This document shows positions 35,861-45,693 of a stretch of DNA of 64,000 nt, piece by piece (the first letter of the stretch is position 1; every line of letters begins with the position of its first letter). The position numbers and the translations under genes were made by a program. The notes under the pieces are model-generated. The model was not told where the DNA came from. It was given only the letters and a program-made list of their open reading frames with translations, and did no database searches. This DNA comes from DSXH01 sp020724325 (GTDB lineage: Bacteria > Bacteroidota > Ignavibacteria > Ignavibacteriales > Melioribacteraceae): NCBI GenBank assembly GCA_040756515.1, contig JBFLYW010000013.1, positions 26,658-90,657 of the forward strand, in the 5' to 3' direction.

Positions 35861-36816
35861 AAGATCTAAAGTTGTGGGAGTTTATTAGAGAAAATCTTAA
35901 AAGAAATAAGAAAGTTATTCTTACTACGGTTCTGGAATCGAAAGGTAGTTCGCCCGGGAAAGCCGGATTCAAAATTGTAGTAGGCGAAGACAATAAACAT
36001 TTGGGAACTATTGGCGGCGGCGAAATGGAATTTAATCTTATTAATGAATGCAACCGTTTATTAGTATCAAAACTAAAAATTAATTTACACCGCAAATTGT
36101 ATCATAGTAAAAAAGTAAAAAAATTACAGTCGGGACTCGTTTGCCAGGGCACACAAACAAATTTTACTTTATCTCTTTGCAAAAACGATCTTAAAGAAGT
36201 TGAATCAATTATAAATTCCTTCGAAAATAAAGAGCCGTCCATATTAGTTCTATCACCGGAAGGTTTGGCAGTCAGTAAGAATTCTAAGAACCATGAACAT
36301 ATTTCTTATACTTTCAATTCTGAAAACGAATGGAAGTATGAAGAAAACATTGGCGTAAAAAACACAATTTATATTATAGGCGGTGGTCATGTAGGACTTG
36401 CACTTTCAAATCAAATGGAATTGCTTGGATTTCATGTAGTAGTGTTTGATAACCGTGCAGATGTTCAAACAATAAACGAAAACAGATCGGCAGATGAGAT
36501 AATAATTACTCCATTTGAAGAAGTCGGCAATTATATAGAGGAGGGGAATTATTCTTATGCCGCAATTGTAACATCGGCACTTCCGACTGATAAGATAGCG
36601 CTTAAACAGATAATTAAGAAAAAACTAAAGTATATCGGGCTGATGGGTAGTGAAGCTAAATTAAAAAGGTTATTTGGCGAACTGAAAAAGGAGGGAATTA
36701 AAAGCCCGCTTCTTAAAAAGGTTAATGGACCGATTGGAATAGAGATAAATAGTAATACTGTTGAAGAAATTGCTGTAAGCATTGCTGCACAAATAATCAA
36801 AGTGAAAAACGTGTAA
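35857..36816 (+). CDS. xdhC: XdhC/CoxI-family molybdenum hydroxylase maturation factor
   Basis: The 319-residue protein has the XdhC N-domain (TVLESKGSSPGKAGFKIVV and GTIGGGEMEF) and a C-terminal Rossmann domain (YIIGGGHVGLALSNQM; IGLMGSEAKLKRLF; GPIGIEINSNTVEEIAVSI). XdhC proteins bind molybdopterin and insert the sulfurated cofactor into xanthine dehydrogenase-type enzymes. It is translationally coupled to mocA. The late position far from both xdh operons suggests one maturation pair serves both enzymes. Confidence 0.9.
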   Translation: MKDLKLWEFIRENLKRNKKVILTTVLESKGSSPGKAGFKIVVGEDNKHLGTIGGGEMEFNLINECNRLLVSKLKINLHRKLYHSKKVKKLQSGLVCQGTQTNFTLSLCKNDLKEVESIINSFENKEPSILVLSPEGLAVSKNSKNHEHISYTFNSENEWKYEENIGVKNTIYIIGGGHVGLALSNQMELLGFHVVVFDNRADVQTINENRSADEIIITPFEEVGNYIEEGNYSYAAIVTSALPTDKIALKQIIKKKLKYIGLMGSEAKLKRLFGELKKEGIKSPLLKKVNGPIGIEINSNTVEEIAVSIAAQIIKVKNV

Positions 36817-36848
36817 CAATTGGCAGATTAATACAAGAGTGTTAGTTT

Positions 36849-38015
36849 ATGAGCATAATAGAAAAAGTTTATCTAAAGTTTGGAGAATTATTTGATGAAT
36901 CTCCTCTAATAGTCCGCTCGCCCGGAAGGATCAATTTAATTGGCGAGCACACAGATTATAATATGGGGTTTGTCCTCCCGGCTGCAATTGATAAAGCAAT
37001 CTATTTTGCAATTTCACCGAGAGACGATGATATATGTTACATACACGCAATTGATTTGAATGATAGTATCCAGAATCAAGTATCAAACATCGAGCATCAA
37101 GAAAAAAACTGGGCGAATTATCTTCTTGGTGTTGTTGACCAAATACAAAAGTTGGGGCGCCAAATAAAAGGATTTAACTGCGTATTTGGCGGCGATATTC
37201 CTATTGGAGCGGGACTTTCATCATCTGCAGCAATTGAATCGGGATTAGCTTTTTCTCTCAATCATATCTTTAACCTGAGTATTGAAAAACTTGAATTGGT
37301 AAAATTAGCTCAGCGCGCAGAGAACGAATTTGTTGGAGTTAAATGCGGCATTATGGATCAATTTACTAATATCTTCGGCGCTGCTAATAGAGTATTAAGA
37401 ATTGACTGCCGTTCTCTTGAGTATGAATATCATCCATTTGATAGAGATGATTTGGGAATAGTTCTATGCAATACAATGGTTAGTCATTCACTTGCCTCTT
37501 CGGAATATAATAAGAGAAGAGCAGAATGCGAAGAAGGAGTTAAATTGCTTCAAAACATTAATCCGCAGATTAAAAGTCTGCGCGATGCTGATATTGATTT
37601 GATAGAAAATCGTAAAAAAGATTTATCTGCAACTGTATATAAAAGATGCAAATATGTTGTTGAAGAGAATGAAAGATTAATAAAAGCTTGCGAAGACCTT
37701 GATAGAAATGATTTTAATTCTTTCGGAAGCAGAATGTATGGTACTCATGCCGGACTAAAGGATTTATACGAAGTAAGTTGTAAAGAACTTGATTTTCTTG
37801 TAGACACAGCGGCAATGCAGCCGGGAGTATTCGGTTCAAGGATGATGGGCGGGGGTTTTGGCGGATGTACAATTAACCTTATTCAGAAAGATTTTATAGC
37901 AGATTTTCAAAGAATAATTATTGACTCATATTATAATAAATTTTATAAAGTACCCCAGTTATACATTTGCAGAATTGAAGCAGGAACCAATCTGCTTTCT
38001 TCGCCATCTAAATAA
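36849..38015 (+). CDS. galK: Galactokinase
   Basis: A 388-residue GHMP kinase with all galactokinase signatures. These are RSPGRINLIGEHTDYNMGFVLP-type N-terminal motif (about 24-44), the ATP loop IPIGAGLSSSAAIESG, KCGIMDQF with the catalytic Asp, and MMGGGFGGC near the C-terminus. It phosphorylates alpha-D-galactose at C1 in the Leloir pathway. It lies 32 nt after the XdhC-like gene, in the same direction but without functional link to purines; the mutarotase-like and glycosidase genes at the window start are possible partners. Confidence 0.95.
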   Translation: MSIIEKVYLKFGELFDESPLIVRSPGRINLIGEHTDYNMGFVLPAAIDKAIYFAISPRDDDICYIHAIDLNDSIQNQVSNIEHQEKNWANYLLGVVDQIQKLGRQIKGFNCVFGGDIPIGAGLSSSAAIESGLAFSLNHIFNLSIEKLELVKLAQRAENEFVGVKCGIMDQFTNIFGAANRVLRIDCRSLEYEYHPFDRDDLGIVLCNTMVSHSLASSEYNKRRAECEEGVKLLQNINPQIKSLRDADIDLIENRKKDLSATVYKRCKYVVEENERLIKACEDLDRNDFNSFGSRMYGTHAGLKDLYEVSCKELDFLVDTAAMQPGVFGSRMMGGGFGGCTINLIQKDFIADFQRIIIDSYYNKFYKVPQLYICRIEAGTNLLSSPSK

Positions 38016-38036
38016 CAAATTAAAGATGAGGTGTTT

Positions 38037-38312
38037 GTGATAAGTGAATTTAAGGTTAAGGGTAAGGAACTTATTGATAAAGTTGAAGAGCTTATCAATG
38101 AAGGAAATATAAGACGCATTATTATAAAGGATGAAAAAGGAAACACATTTATTGAAATACCTGTAACAATTGGTCTTCTTGGCGCTTTGTGTGCGCCAAT
38201 TCTTACTGCGGTTGGGGCGCTGGCTGGAGTGGCAGCAAACTTTACCGTGCAGGTGATTAGAAAAGATCCTCAACAAAATTCTTCTGATGAGAATTTGACG
38301 GAAACGAAATAA
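38037..38312 (+). CDS. DUF4342 family small protein
   Basis: About 91 residues from the GTG at 38037, which is favoured over GTG 38031 because GATGAGG sits at proper distance upstream. The N-half (FKVKGKELIDKVEELINEG, RRIIIKDEKGNTFIEIPVT) and the glycine/alanine-rich hydrophobic helix (IGLLGALCAPILTAVGAL) match the DUF4342 family, found next to varied genes in Firmicutes and Bacteroidota. Probably membrane-associated; function unknown. Confidence 0.75.
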   Translation: MISEFKVKGKELIDKVEELINEGNIRRIIIKDEKGNTFIEIPVTIGLLGALCAPILTAVGALAGVAANFTVQVIRKDPQQNSSDENLTETK

Positions 38313-38317
38313 TCCTT

Positions 38318-38650
38318 TTATCTAATATGATGTTGCATTTCAGTAGGGATCTCTATTGAGATCTCTACCAACCCTTTTATTTTACCCTCTTCATACCAGG
38401 GTGATTGGTAAATCAATTTTTTAATTCCACCCTTTTCGATTGTGTAAACATTGCGGCTATTGTTCGCAAGTAAATTCTTAATAATATTTGACGAGGATTC
38501 TGAATGGCAATCGAATAAGCTTCTTCCTATTAATTGATTACCGCCGTCATCTTTGAAAGTTTCGATCGACTTATTATTCATCTCAACAATTTTTCCATCC
38601 AGATCGCAAATCGTAATTGCTGCAGAAAACTCCTTTGCCCATTGAACCAT
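38318..38650 (-). CDS. Single-domain PAS protein
   Basis: A 110-residue protein that is essentially one PAS domain: AAITICDLDGKIVEMNNKS (first strands and helix), the FKDDGGNQLIGRSLFDCH turn, and the sheet ending with GLVEISIEI. No kinase or effector domain follows. The lone domain could sense a small ligand or redox state for a partner encoded elsewhere. It converges with the DUF4342 gene with only 5 nt between stops. Confidence 0.75.
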   Translation of the reverse strand: MVQWAKEFSAAITICDLDGKIVEMNNKSIETFKDDGGNQLIGRSLFDCHSESSSNIIKNLLANNSRNVYTIEKGGIKKLIYQSPWYEEGKIKGLVEISIEIPTEMQHHIR

Positions 38651-38727
38651 AATATTTTTATCACCGGTTTAATTGAAATATTCGGCATTGTTTACGAATA
38701 AATCGGTAGTTCAACAATGCCTTTTTG

Positions 38728-40914
38728 TTAAAAATAAATTTCAGTGCTAATAGAAACATTGCGGATCGGCGCAATATTTCCGATGAATTCAACATAATTA
38801 TAATTAAATATATTCCGGGCATTTAAGTAGACTTTTGCCGGAATATTCCAGATTAAAAAATTATACCCGGCAGTAATATCGGTTACATAAACCGGAACTC
38901 GTTTGTCTCCATCAATCACGAGAGCCAGCGGCGGTTCAACAAGTGCATTGTCAATTTCTTCGATACGGCTCCAATGCCTGAAGTCTATACCGAAATCAAA
39001 TTGACCGGGTGAATATTTAGCTTGTGCATAAACAGAATTACGCGGACGGTATTTCATCGAAACGTTTTTCTCAATATCACGCGCCCATAAATAGTTATAA
39101 CCAACCGTTAATCTCAATTCATCGGGTATTAAGTACCACTCTGCAATAGCTTCAATACCTTGAATGCGCGCTTTCGATAAATTAATAAATTGAATATCCC
39201 CTTCCTTTGTAAGGTTGGGTTCAATAAAGTTGTTGTATTCGGTTTGAAAGAAAGCAATATCAAAATTGATTGATGAATGTTTGTATTGTGCGCCAAGTTC
39301 AAATGCCAAACTTGTTTCTGAGGTTAGGTTCGGATTTTCTTTAATACCCACACCTCCGCCTACAGCAGTAGAAGTGAATATTTCTGCAGGAGTAGGAGCT
39401 CTAAATCCTGTTCCTATTGATCCGCGAAGAATAAAATCATCGCTAAACTTATAATTTAATCCGAGCCGTGGAGTAAATGCGTGTTTACCGCTTAGTGTAT
39501 CAATCTTTATGTAATCGTAACGCAATCCTAAAGAAACTATCATTTGGTTAATTCCCTTATACTCAGTTTGAAAATATGCACCGCCACTAAAGAAATGCGG
39601 ATTCTTAAAAATATTTGAAGATACATCTGCATAGGCAGCTTCGAAGCCCGTAGTTAACGTAATGAAATCCGAAGCAAAATAATTTGTAAGTATTTCTCCT
39701 CTAAATAGATTTGCAGTAGAGCTGGTAATTTCCAATCCGTAACCGTCAAAATGTGTGCGGTAATAACTTGTTTTTAATTCGCCTGAAAGTTTTTCATTGA
39801 AGCGGTTGTGATATATTAAGCCGTTAAAAATTCTATTTGATAAAACATAGTTTCCGCTTTCTTCTTCTTTGGGAACAAGAGCATTGCGGGAATCTTTCCA
39901 ATATAAAAAATTACCGCGGTTTGAGTATAAATAATTCGAAAAGAAAAGAAGATAATTATCCGGTGAAAAAGAATAATCCAATTTTATATGTCCAAGGTAC
40001 CTTTTGTAATAATCATTCTGCCGGTAGCTCATGTTGTCGAATTTTTTAAATGATAAGGTATAACCTAAATTATCAATTGAACCGGAGTGTGTAAATTCGG
40101 CACCATAGAATGTTCTGTAATTATTATCCCATAGCCAAAGATCATGAGCAGGTTTATCATAAGCGCCGATATAAGTTTTGAAATAAGAAACCGGGCTTTG
40201 AACTTTGGATTTTGTAATTATATTAATTACACCGCCTATTGCAGAAGACCCGTAGAGCGAGCTTGAGGGACCTTTAATTATTTCTACACGTTCAATATCT
40301 GAAAGAGGAATTAATTCCCAAACAACATCACCATTATCGCCGGCATAAAGAGGAATACCATTAATTGCAACAAGGACACGAGCGCCAACGCCTTTGCTAT
40401 ATCCACTGGAACCACGAATGCTAACCTGTTCCAGGTTCATTTGAATTCCGGGTATGTAACGCAGCATTTCATCAAACGAAATAAAGTTTTTTCGATTGAT
40501 ATAATCAGGTTTAATGATGGCAGTACTTGCAGTAATATCTGCCAGCTTCTGTTCATATTTTGAAGCACTAACAACAACCGGCTCTGTTTCGTAAGCAGTT
40601 TCTCTAAGCACAACTGTTAGAGGTTTGGTTTGCAGATCAATTTTTATTTTTCTAATAATTCTTTTTCCGTAACCGATACAAGATACTTCGAGGTCATAAA
40701 CGCCGAAGGGAATATTTTTTATTTCAAAATTTCCATTAGTATCCGAAGCATCGCCTAAGTTTGTTCCGGATAAAATAAGATTTGCACCTATTACCGGCTT
40801 CGCTTTGTCGCTTATTATTTTCCCTTTTAATGATGTTGTTTGAGCAATAGAATTCAAAAGCGGTAGAATCAAAATCAGGAAAAAAATTTTATTGACGAAT
40901 TTCTCTTTTATCAT
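38728..40914 (-). CDS. TonB-dependent receptor
   Basis: A 728-residue outer-membrane receptor: signal peptide to about residue 25, then a carboxypeptidase-regulatory-like domain (SLKGKIISDKAKPVIGANL, GNFEIKNIPFG). The plug domain (about 115-230) has VVVSASKYEQKL TonB-box-like sequence and the VEIIKGPSSSLYGSSAIGG motif, and a 22-strand barrel ends in aromatic TEIYF. The plug/barrel type resembles BtuB/FepA-like siderophore, cobalamin or metal-complex receptors. The lipoprotein gene immediately upstream on the same strand is probably co-transcribed. No riboswitch is visible upstream, so the ligand is open. Confidence 0.92.
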   Translation of the reverse strand: MIKEKFVNKIFFLILILPLLNSIAQTTSLKGKIISDKAKPVIGANLILSGTNLGDASDTNGNFEIKNIPFGVYDLEVSCIGYGKRIIRKIKIDLQTKPLTVVLRETAYETEPVVVSASKYEQKLADITASTAIIKPDYINRKNFISFDEMLRYIPGIQMNLEQVSIRGSSGYSKGVGARVLVAINGIPLYAGDNGDVVWELIPLSDIERVEIIKGPSSSLYGSSAIGGVINIITKSKVQSPVSYFKTYIGAYDKPAHDLWLWDNNYRTFYGAEFTHSGSIDNLGYTLSFKKFDNMSYRQNDYYKRYLGHIKLDYSFSPDNYLLFFSNYLYSNRGNFLYWKDSRNALVPKEEESGNYVLSNRIFNGLIYHNRFNEKLSGELKTSYYRTHFDGYGLEITSSTANLFRGEILTNYFASDFITLTTGFEAAYADVSSNIFKNPHFFSGGAYFQTEYKGINQMIVSLGLRYDYIKIDTLSGKHAFTPRLGLNYKFSDDFILRGSIGTGFRAPTPAEIFTSTAVGGGVGIKENPNLTSETSLAFELGAQYKHSSINFDIAFFQTEYNNFIEPNLTKEGDIQFINLSKARIQGIEAIAEWYLIPDELRLTVGYNYLWARDIEKNVSMKYRPRNSVYAQAKYSPGQFDFGIDFRHWSRIEEIDNALVEPPLALVIDGDKRVPVYVTDITAGYNFLIWNIPAKVYLNARNIFNYNYVEFIGNIAPIRNVSISTEIYF

Positions 40915-40933
40915 CGCTAATAATTACCTTCTG

Positions 40934-41443
40934 TTACATTGGCGGTTGAGGCGGAGGATTATTAAAATCAACATTTATATTAACATTAACAGTAACTTGA
41001 TTGGAGCGGATTATTAAACTTGCCGGTTTGGTCTGATCATTATTTATACAATATACACCAACAACATTCCAGTCTTTTCTTAGAAAAGATATTTCGGGTG
41101 TTTTGGATTGTGCAACAACTACGTATTTATATTCGCCGGGCAAAAGTTTAAGTATATCAACAAAACTCATTTCCAGCGAGTTGTAGGCAAATGATCTGCT
41201 CTTGTAAGGTATAGAATCAACCACGAAACTTAAGTTAGGTAGAAAAAAATCTTCGGTTTTTAAGATTGGGTTTTTGAATACAACTATATGAGTTCTTTTA
41301 ATTCCATCCGGCCATGTTCCTGTAAAATTAACTATCCCGCTAAATCCGCCGGGAACAATCGGCTCTCCCGGTTCTATTCCTTTATCACATCCGTTCAAAC
41401 AGAAAACAAATATTATTAATACTGCTATTAGTTTTTTGTGCAT
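40934..41443 (-). CDS. Secreted lipoprotein, operonic with the TonB receptor
   Basis: The 169-residue product has a lipoprotein signal with lipobox LNGC (Cys at 19). The mature part is a beta-rich domain (GGFSGIVNFTGTWPDGIKRTHIVVF, LLPGEYKYVVVAQ) and ends in a proline-rich tail (NNPPPQPPM). No named family recognised; the pattern resembles small carbohydrate-binding or carboxypeptidase-regulatory-like lipoproteins that sit beside TonB receptors. It is 19 nt upstream of the receptor gene. Confidence 0.75.
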   Translation of the reverse strand: MHKKLIAVLIIFVFCLNGCDKGIEPGEPIVPGGFSGIVNFTGTWPDGIKRTHIVVFKNPILKTEDFFLPNLSFVVDSIPYKSRSFAYNSLEMSFVDILKLLPGEYKYVVVAQSKTPEISFLRKDWNVVGVYCINNDQTKPASLIIRSNQVTVNVNINVDFNNPPPQPPM

Positions 41444-41605
41444 TCAAGTCCTTTAATCTTAATACCCGGCAAATATAGAAGTTTAGTTCCTAATCACCAA
41501 TAGAACAAGTCGTTGTTTTTTCAATTAGATTTCTGATAAATTCAGAAATATTATTTTATCAAAAGTGTCCTGGCATTAGTGTGGATTTTAATTAAGCCGA
41601 TTGTT

Positions 41606-44600
41606 ATGATAACACAAATATTTTTTCGGATTTTGAAAATAATTCACAATAAATATTATTTGCCAATCGTAATAATTCTCTTCACGAATATTTCATTTCT
41701 ATTCGGTCAAGAAAAGGATTTCCGCTTCAGTCAGATTAAACTTGAAGACGGACTTTCACAAAGCTCCATTTACTGCATTCACCAGGATAAAAAAGGGTTC
41801 CTATGGTTTGGAACAGCAAACGGGTTGAATCGTTACGATGGATATTCATTCAAAGTATATTCAAGCGATCCGTTTGACACAACAACAATTTCTGATAATA
41901 GTATTTTGTCTATTTGTGAAGATGAAAATGGAATTATTTGGATTGGAACAACCGATGGGATACTAAATCGTTATGATCGCAGAACCGGAATCTTTAAAAG
42001 AATTAATATTACTGCCGGATTAAAATCGAACACTTCAGTTGATCAAATTAACCTCGACTTTCCCTTACCTTATTCACGTTATAACGAAAGGTCAATTACA
42101 TCTATTGCACATGGAAAAGATAATATTCTTTACATAGGAACCTGGGGTCTCGGGTTAATTAAGTTTGATAAAAATTCTGAAGGATTCGTTAAAGTCAGTT
42201 ATAATTCAGGCGGCTTATCAGAATTCAATTTTAATAGAATCAAAAAAATAATTAGTGATGGAAACGATCTCTGGGTTGGAACGTTTGATAACGGGTTATT
42301 TAAATTAGTCGAGGTTAATAGCAAGCGAAGTATAATTCATTATAAACACAGCCCTAAAAATAAAACCGGACTTAGCAGCAACCAGATAGTTGATTTATTA
42401 AAGGATAAAGAAAACAACCTTTGGATTGCAACCTACGGCGGCGGCTTAAATTTTCTATCAAGTAATGAAAAAAAGTTACCTCAGGATAAAATTACTTTTA
42501 GAAAATTTTTTTATGACCCGAAGATAAAAAATTCTATTTCCAATAATTTTATTACAGCTTTAATTCAAGATCTATCAGGTTCTATCTGGATTGGAACATT
42601 TGGCGGAGGGCTTAATAAATACAACCCGCAAAGTAACCTGTTTACCTATTTCAAAAACGAACCAAACGTATCTACAACAATTTCCAAAAATGAAATCCTC
42701 TCTTTACATGAAGACTCATCAGGAAATATTTGGATTGGAGCTCATCTTGGTAAAGGATTAAGCAAGTATGAATCTAATGGAGTAAAATTCAAACAGATAA
42801 GCAGAGACCCGTTAAATAAAAACAGTCTTAATGATGATGTTGTCTGGGCAATTTGGGAAGAAGAAAACAGAAATGTATTGATAGGTACTTACAAGGGCGG
42901 ATTGAATAAATGGGATCGAGATAAAAATAAATTCTTTAGTTATCAGAAAAATCTCCGGATCCCTTTTTCGATAAGCGACAACCATGTAAGAGCAATTTTA
43001 TATGATGACAGGGGATTCTTCTGGATCGGGACTTTCAACGGCGGTCTTAATATATTTTACAAAGATAAGTTTGTTAATTATAAACACAATCCGCATGATA
43101 CATTGAGTCTTGGCGCTAATCAGGTTCAATCGGTCTATGTGGATAAAGATAAGAATACATGGATTGGCACTTTTGGAGGAGGTTTAAATAAAATTGATCC
43201 GTTTGAAAAATTACCCGGTAAATTAGCTTTCAAAAAATTTAAGCATGATCCTAACAATCCATTCAGTTTGAGTGATGACAGGGTTTATACAATTTATGAA
43301 GATACCGAAGGAATATTATGGATAGGAACATTTGGAGGCGGACTTAATAAATTTGACAAGAGTAAAGAGAATTTTATTTGTTATAAAAATATATCCGGGG
43401 ACGAATCGAGTTTAAGTGATAATAGAGTAATGGGAATTTATGAGGATAGTATGAAGAATTTATGGATTTCAACCTACGGCGGCGGGCTCTTAAAATTTAA
43501 TAGAAGAACAGAAAAATTTATTCGCTATGATAAAAAGAACAGATTATACAGCTCTGTTGTCTATGGCGTTCTGGAAGATAATAATGGAAATTTATGGATT
43601 AGTTCCGATAACGGTATATTTAAGTTCTCGCCTGTTTCGGAGCTGTTTACAAAATATGATTTAAGCGATGGGCTGCAAAGTCTTGAATTTAGCGGCGGCG
43701 CATTATTCAAATCCAGAACCGGCGAAATGTTCTTTGGAGGTATTAACGGTCTAAATTATTTCTATCCGGATAGTATTAGAGACAATTACTTTGTACCTCC
43801 TGTTGTTATTAGCTCTATAAGAGTCTTTAATGAACCTCTAAAAGGTGAGGTTGATTCTGTTTATTTATCCTACGATCAGAATTTCTTATCTATAGAATTC
43901 TCTGCTCTTGATTTTACAAATCCAACTGATAATCAGTATGCTTATATATTAGAAGGGATAGAAGATGAATGGCATTATGTTGATTCGAGAAGAAGAGCAG
44001 CAAGCTACACAAACCTTTCTCCCGGTAAATATATCTTCCGCGTAAAAGGGTCCAATAATGATGGTGTCTGGAACAATTTAGGCACGCAGATTCATATTTT
44101 TATTTCGCCGCCTTATTGGCAAACATGGTGGTTTATTTCTTTAGCTGTTTTATTTGCTGCTTCCATTATCTATTATATCGGCACAGTTCGTTATAGAAAT
44201 CTGCTTTCCATTGAGAAGTTGAAAAGCAAATTATCTGCCGATTTGCATGATAATATAGGTTCGGGACTAACAGAGATTTCGATATTAAGTGAATTAGCGG
44301 CTAACGGTATTAAGTTAAATAGAGACGATTCGGTCAGTAAAATTAATGCCATTAGCGAAAAGGCAAGAATGCTTATAGATAACATGAGTGATATAGTTTG
44401 GATGGTTAATCCACGGCGTGATTCTTTATATCACGTAATTCTCCGGCTTAAAGATTCATACAGCGATTTACTTAATTCGATGGGGGTCTCTTTCGGAACA
44501 GTAAATCTAGAAAAATTTTCTTCGGTTAAATTACAAATGGAATACAAGCAAAATATCTTTTTAATCTTCAAAGAAGCAATTAACAATTCTCTTAAGCACA

Positions 44601-44824
44601 GCGGGTGCAGACAGCTCACATTTGAAGCCAATGTTAAGCAAAATATTTTAGAACTAACCTTAACAGACGACGGGCACGGAATGGATCTGGAAAAAATAAA
44701 ATATGGGAACGGAATTTTTAATATGAAAAGCCGGGCAGCTTTAATTGGCGGTTCTCTCGATATTGAATCTAATAACTCCGGTACAAAAATCAGATTTAGC
44801 GGTAAAATAAGTCGGTTAAAATAA
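41606..44824 (+). CDS. Propeller/Y_Y_Y sensor histidine kinase (NarX/DesK-type transmitter)
   Basis: About 1070 residues from the ATG at 41606; a GTG at 41579 is the alternative. A signal/first membrane segment is followed by about a dozen ligand-sensor propeller repeats (consensus LWIGTFGGGLNKF). A Y_Y_Y domain (PPVVISSIRVFNEPL to YIFRVKGSNNDGVW), one transmembrane helix (WWFISLAVLFAASIIYYIG) and a HisKA_3 dimerisation helix come next. The phosphoacceptor His is in SADLHDNIGSGLTEIS. An HATPase domain (NNSLKHSG, DDGHGMDLEKIKYGNGI) ends the protein. No receiver domain is fused. It senses periplasmic ligands, often polysaccharides, and pairs with the response regulator 99 nt downstream. Confidence 0.9.
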   Translation: MITQIFFRILKIIHNKYYLPIVIILFTNISFLFGQEKDFRFSQIKLEDGLSQSSIYCIHQDKKGFLWFGTANGLNRYDGYSFKVYSSDPFDTTTISDNSILSICEDENGIIWIGTTDGILNRYDRRTGIFKRINITAGLKSNTSVDQINLDFPLPYSRYNERSITSIAHGKDNILYIGTWGLGLIKFDKNSEGFVKVSYNSGGLSEFNFNRIKKIISDGNDLWVGTFDNGLFKLVEVNSKRSIIHYKHSPKNKTGLSSNQIVDLLKDKENNLWIATYGGGLNFLSSNEKKLPQDKITFRKFFYDPKIKNSISNNFITALIQDLSGSIWIGTFGGGLNKYNPQSNLFTYFKNEPNVSTTISKNEILSLHEDSSGNIWIGAHLGKGLSKYESNGVKFKQISRDPLNKNSLNDDVVWAIWEEENRNVLIGTYKGGLNKWDRDKNKFFSYQKNLRIPFSISDNHVRAILYDDRGFFWIGTFNGGLNIFYKDKFVNYKHNPHDTLSLGANQVQSVYVDKDKNTWIGTFGGGLNKIDPFEKLPGKLAFKKFKHDPNNPFSLSDDRVYTIYEDTEGILWIGTFGGGLNKFDKSKENFICYKNISGDESSLSDNRVMGIYEDSMKNLWISTYGGGLLKFNRRTEKFIRYDKKNRLYSSVVYGVLEDNNGNLWISSDNGIFKFSPVSELFTKYDLSDGLQSLEFSGGALFKSRTGEMFFGGINGLNYFYPDSIRDNYFVPPVVISSIRVFNEPLKGEVDSVYLSYDQNFLSIEFSALDFTNPTDNQYAYILEGIEDEWHYVDSRRRAASYTNLSPGKYIFRVKGSNNDGVWNNLGTQIHIFISPPYWQTWWFISLAVLFAASIIYYIGTVRYRNLLSIEKLKSKLSADLHDNIGSGLTEISILSELAANGIKLNRDDSVSKINAISEKARMLIDNMSDIVWMVNPRRDSLYHVILRLKDSYSDLLNSMGVSFGTVNLEKFSSVKLQMEYKQNIFLIFKEAINNSLKHSGCRQLTFEANVKQNILELTLTDDGHGMDLEKIKYGNGIFNMKSRAALIGGSLDIESNNSGTKIRFSGKISRLK

Positions 44825-44923
44825 ATTGCTACTTAAGTAATTTCTTTCATCTTTCATTTAGTATTTCAATCCCAAAATTGTTGAAAATAACTTACTTTTG
44901 TTGTGTAACATTTTTCCAGTAGA

Positions 44924-45562
44924 ATGATAAAAGTAACAATAATAGAAGACAACACAACAATCCGCGATGGATTAGCCGCTCTAATAAACGGAACGCCGGG
45001 CTACAGCTGCGTTGGTTCTTTCCCTGATTGTGAAACCTTCCTTCATAAAATTCCAACCCTCGATACAAATATTATTCTGATGGATATCGGCTTACCCGGT
45101 ATTAATGGTATTGACGGAATTGTGCGCGCAAAAAAAATAAAACCGGATCTTAACGTCCTTATGTTAACAGTTTACGAAGACAGCCAATCTGTATTCAAAG
45201 CACTTTGTGCTGGCGCTTGTGGTTATCTCGTAAAGAAAACCCCTCCTTCTCGATTACTTGAAGCAATCAAAGATGCTTACGAAGGAGGCGCTCCAATGAG
45301 CTCCTTAATCGCGCGTCAGGTTATTACACTCTTTCAGCAAAATATTGGACTGCAAAATGAAAATACGAATCCTCAGCTTTCTTCAAGAGAAAAAGAGGTT
45401 CTTACTTCGCTTGCCGATGGGAATAATTATCAATCCATTGCAGATAAACTCTTTATAAGTGTTGATACAGTAAGGCATCATATACGCAATATTTACCGCA
45501 AGCTCCACGTACACTCTCAATCCGAAGCCGTTGCTAAAGCTATAAGGAAAGGAATTATCTAA
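44924..45562 (+). CDS. NarL/FixJ-family response regulator
   Basis: A 212-residue regulator: receiver domain with acidic pair E8/D9, phosphoacceptor D54 (ILMDIGLPG) and K104 (YLVKK). A LuxR-type helix-turn-helix follows from about 150 to 210 (LSSREKEVLTSLADG, ISVDTVRHHIRNIYRKL). It is the cognate partner of the preceding HisKA_3-type kinase. Likely a phosphorylation-dependent transcription activator. Targets are not evident; the TonB receptor operon lies directly upstream of the kinase on the opposite strand. Confidence 0.93.
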   Translation: MIKVTIIEDNTTIRDGLAALINGTPGYSCVGSFPDCETFLHKIPTLDTNIILMDIGLPGINGIDGIVRAKKIKPDLNVLMLTVYEDSQSVFKALCAGACGYLVKKTPPSRLLEAIKDAYEGGAPMSSLIARQVITLFQQNIGLQNENTNPQLSSREKEVLTSLADGNNYQSIADKLFISVDTVRHHIRNIYRKLHVHSQSEAVAKAIRKGII

Positions 45563-45693
45563 AAGATTTTGACAAAAATTAGTGATGAAAATATGATCAA
45601 TTTACATCTACTACTGATCAATAAATAAATGAAAGCAGCATTAAGTAGAAGTAACTTGGTGTTATTAAACTATAATACTTTTGGGAGTAATAA

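Noticed and set aside
35658..36095. 145-codon minus-strand frame opposite mocA/xdhC
   Set aside because: Shadow of two well-supported, translationally coupled genes.
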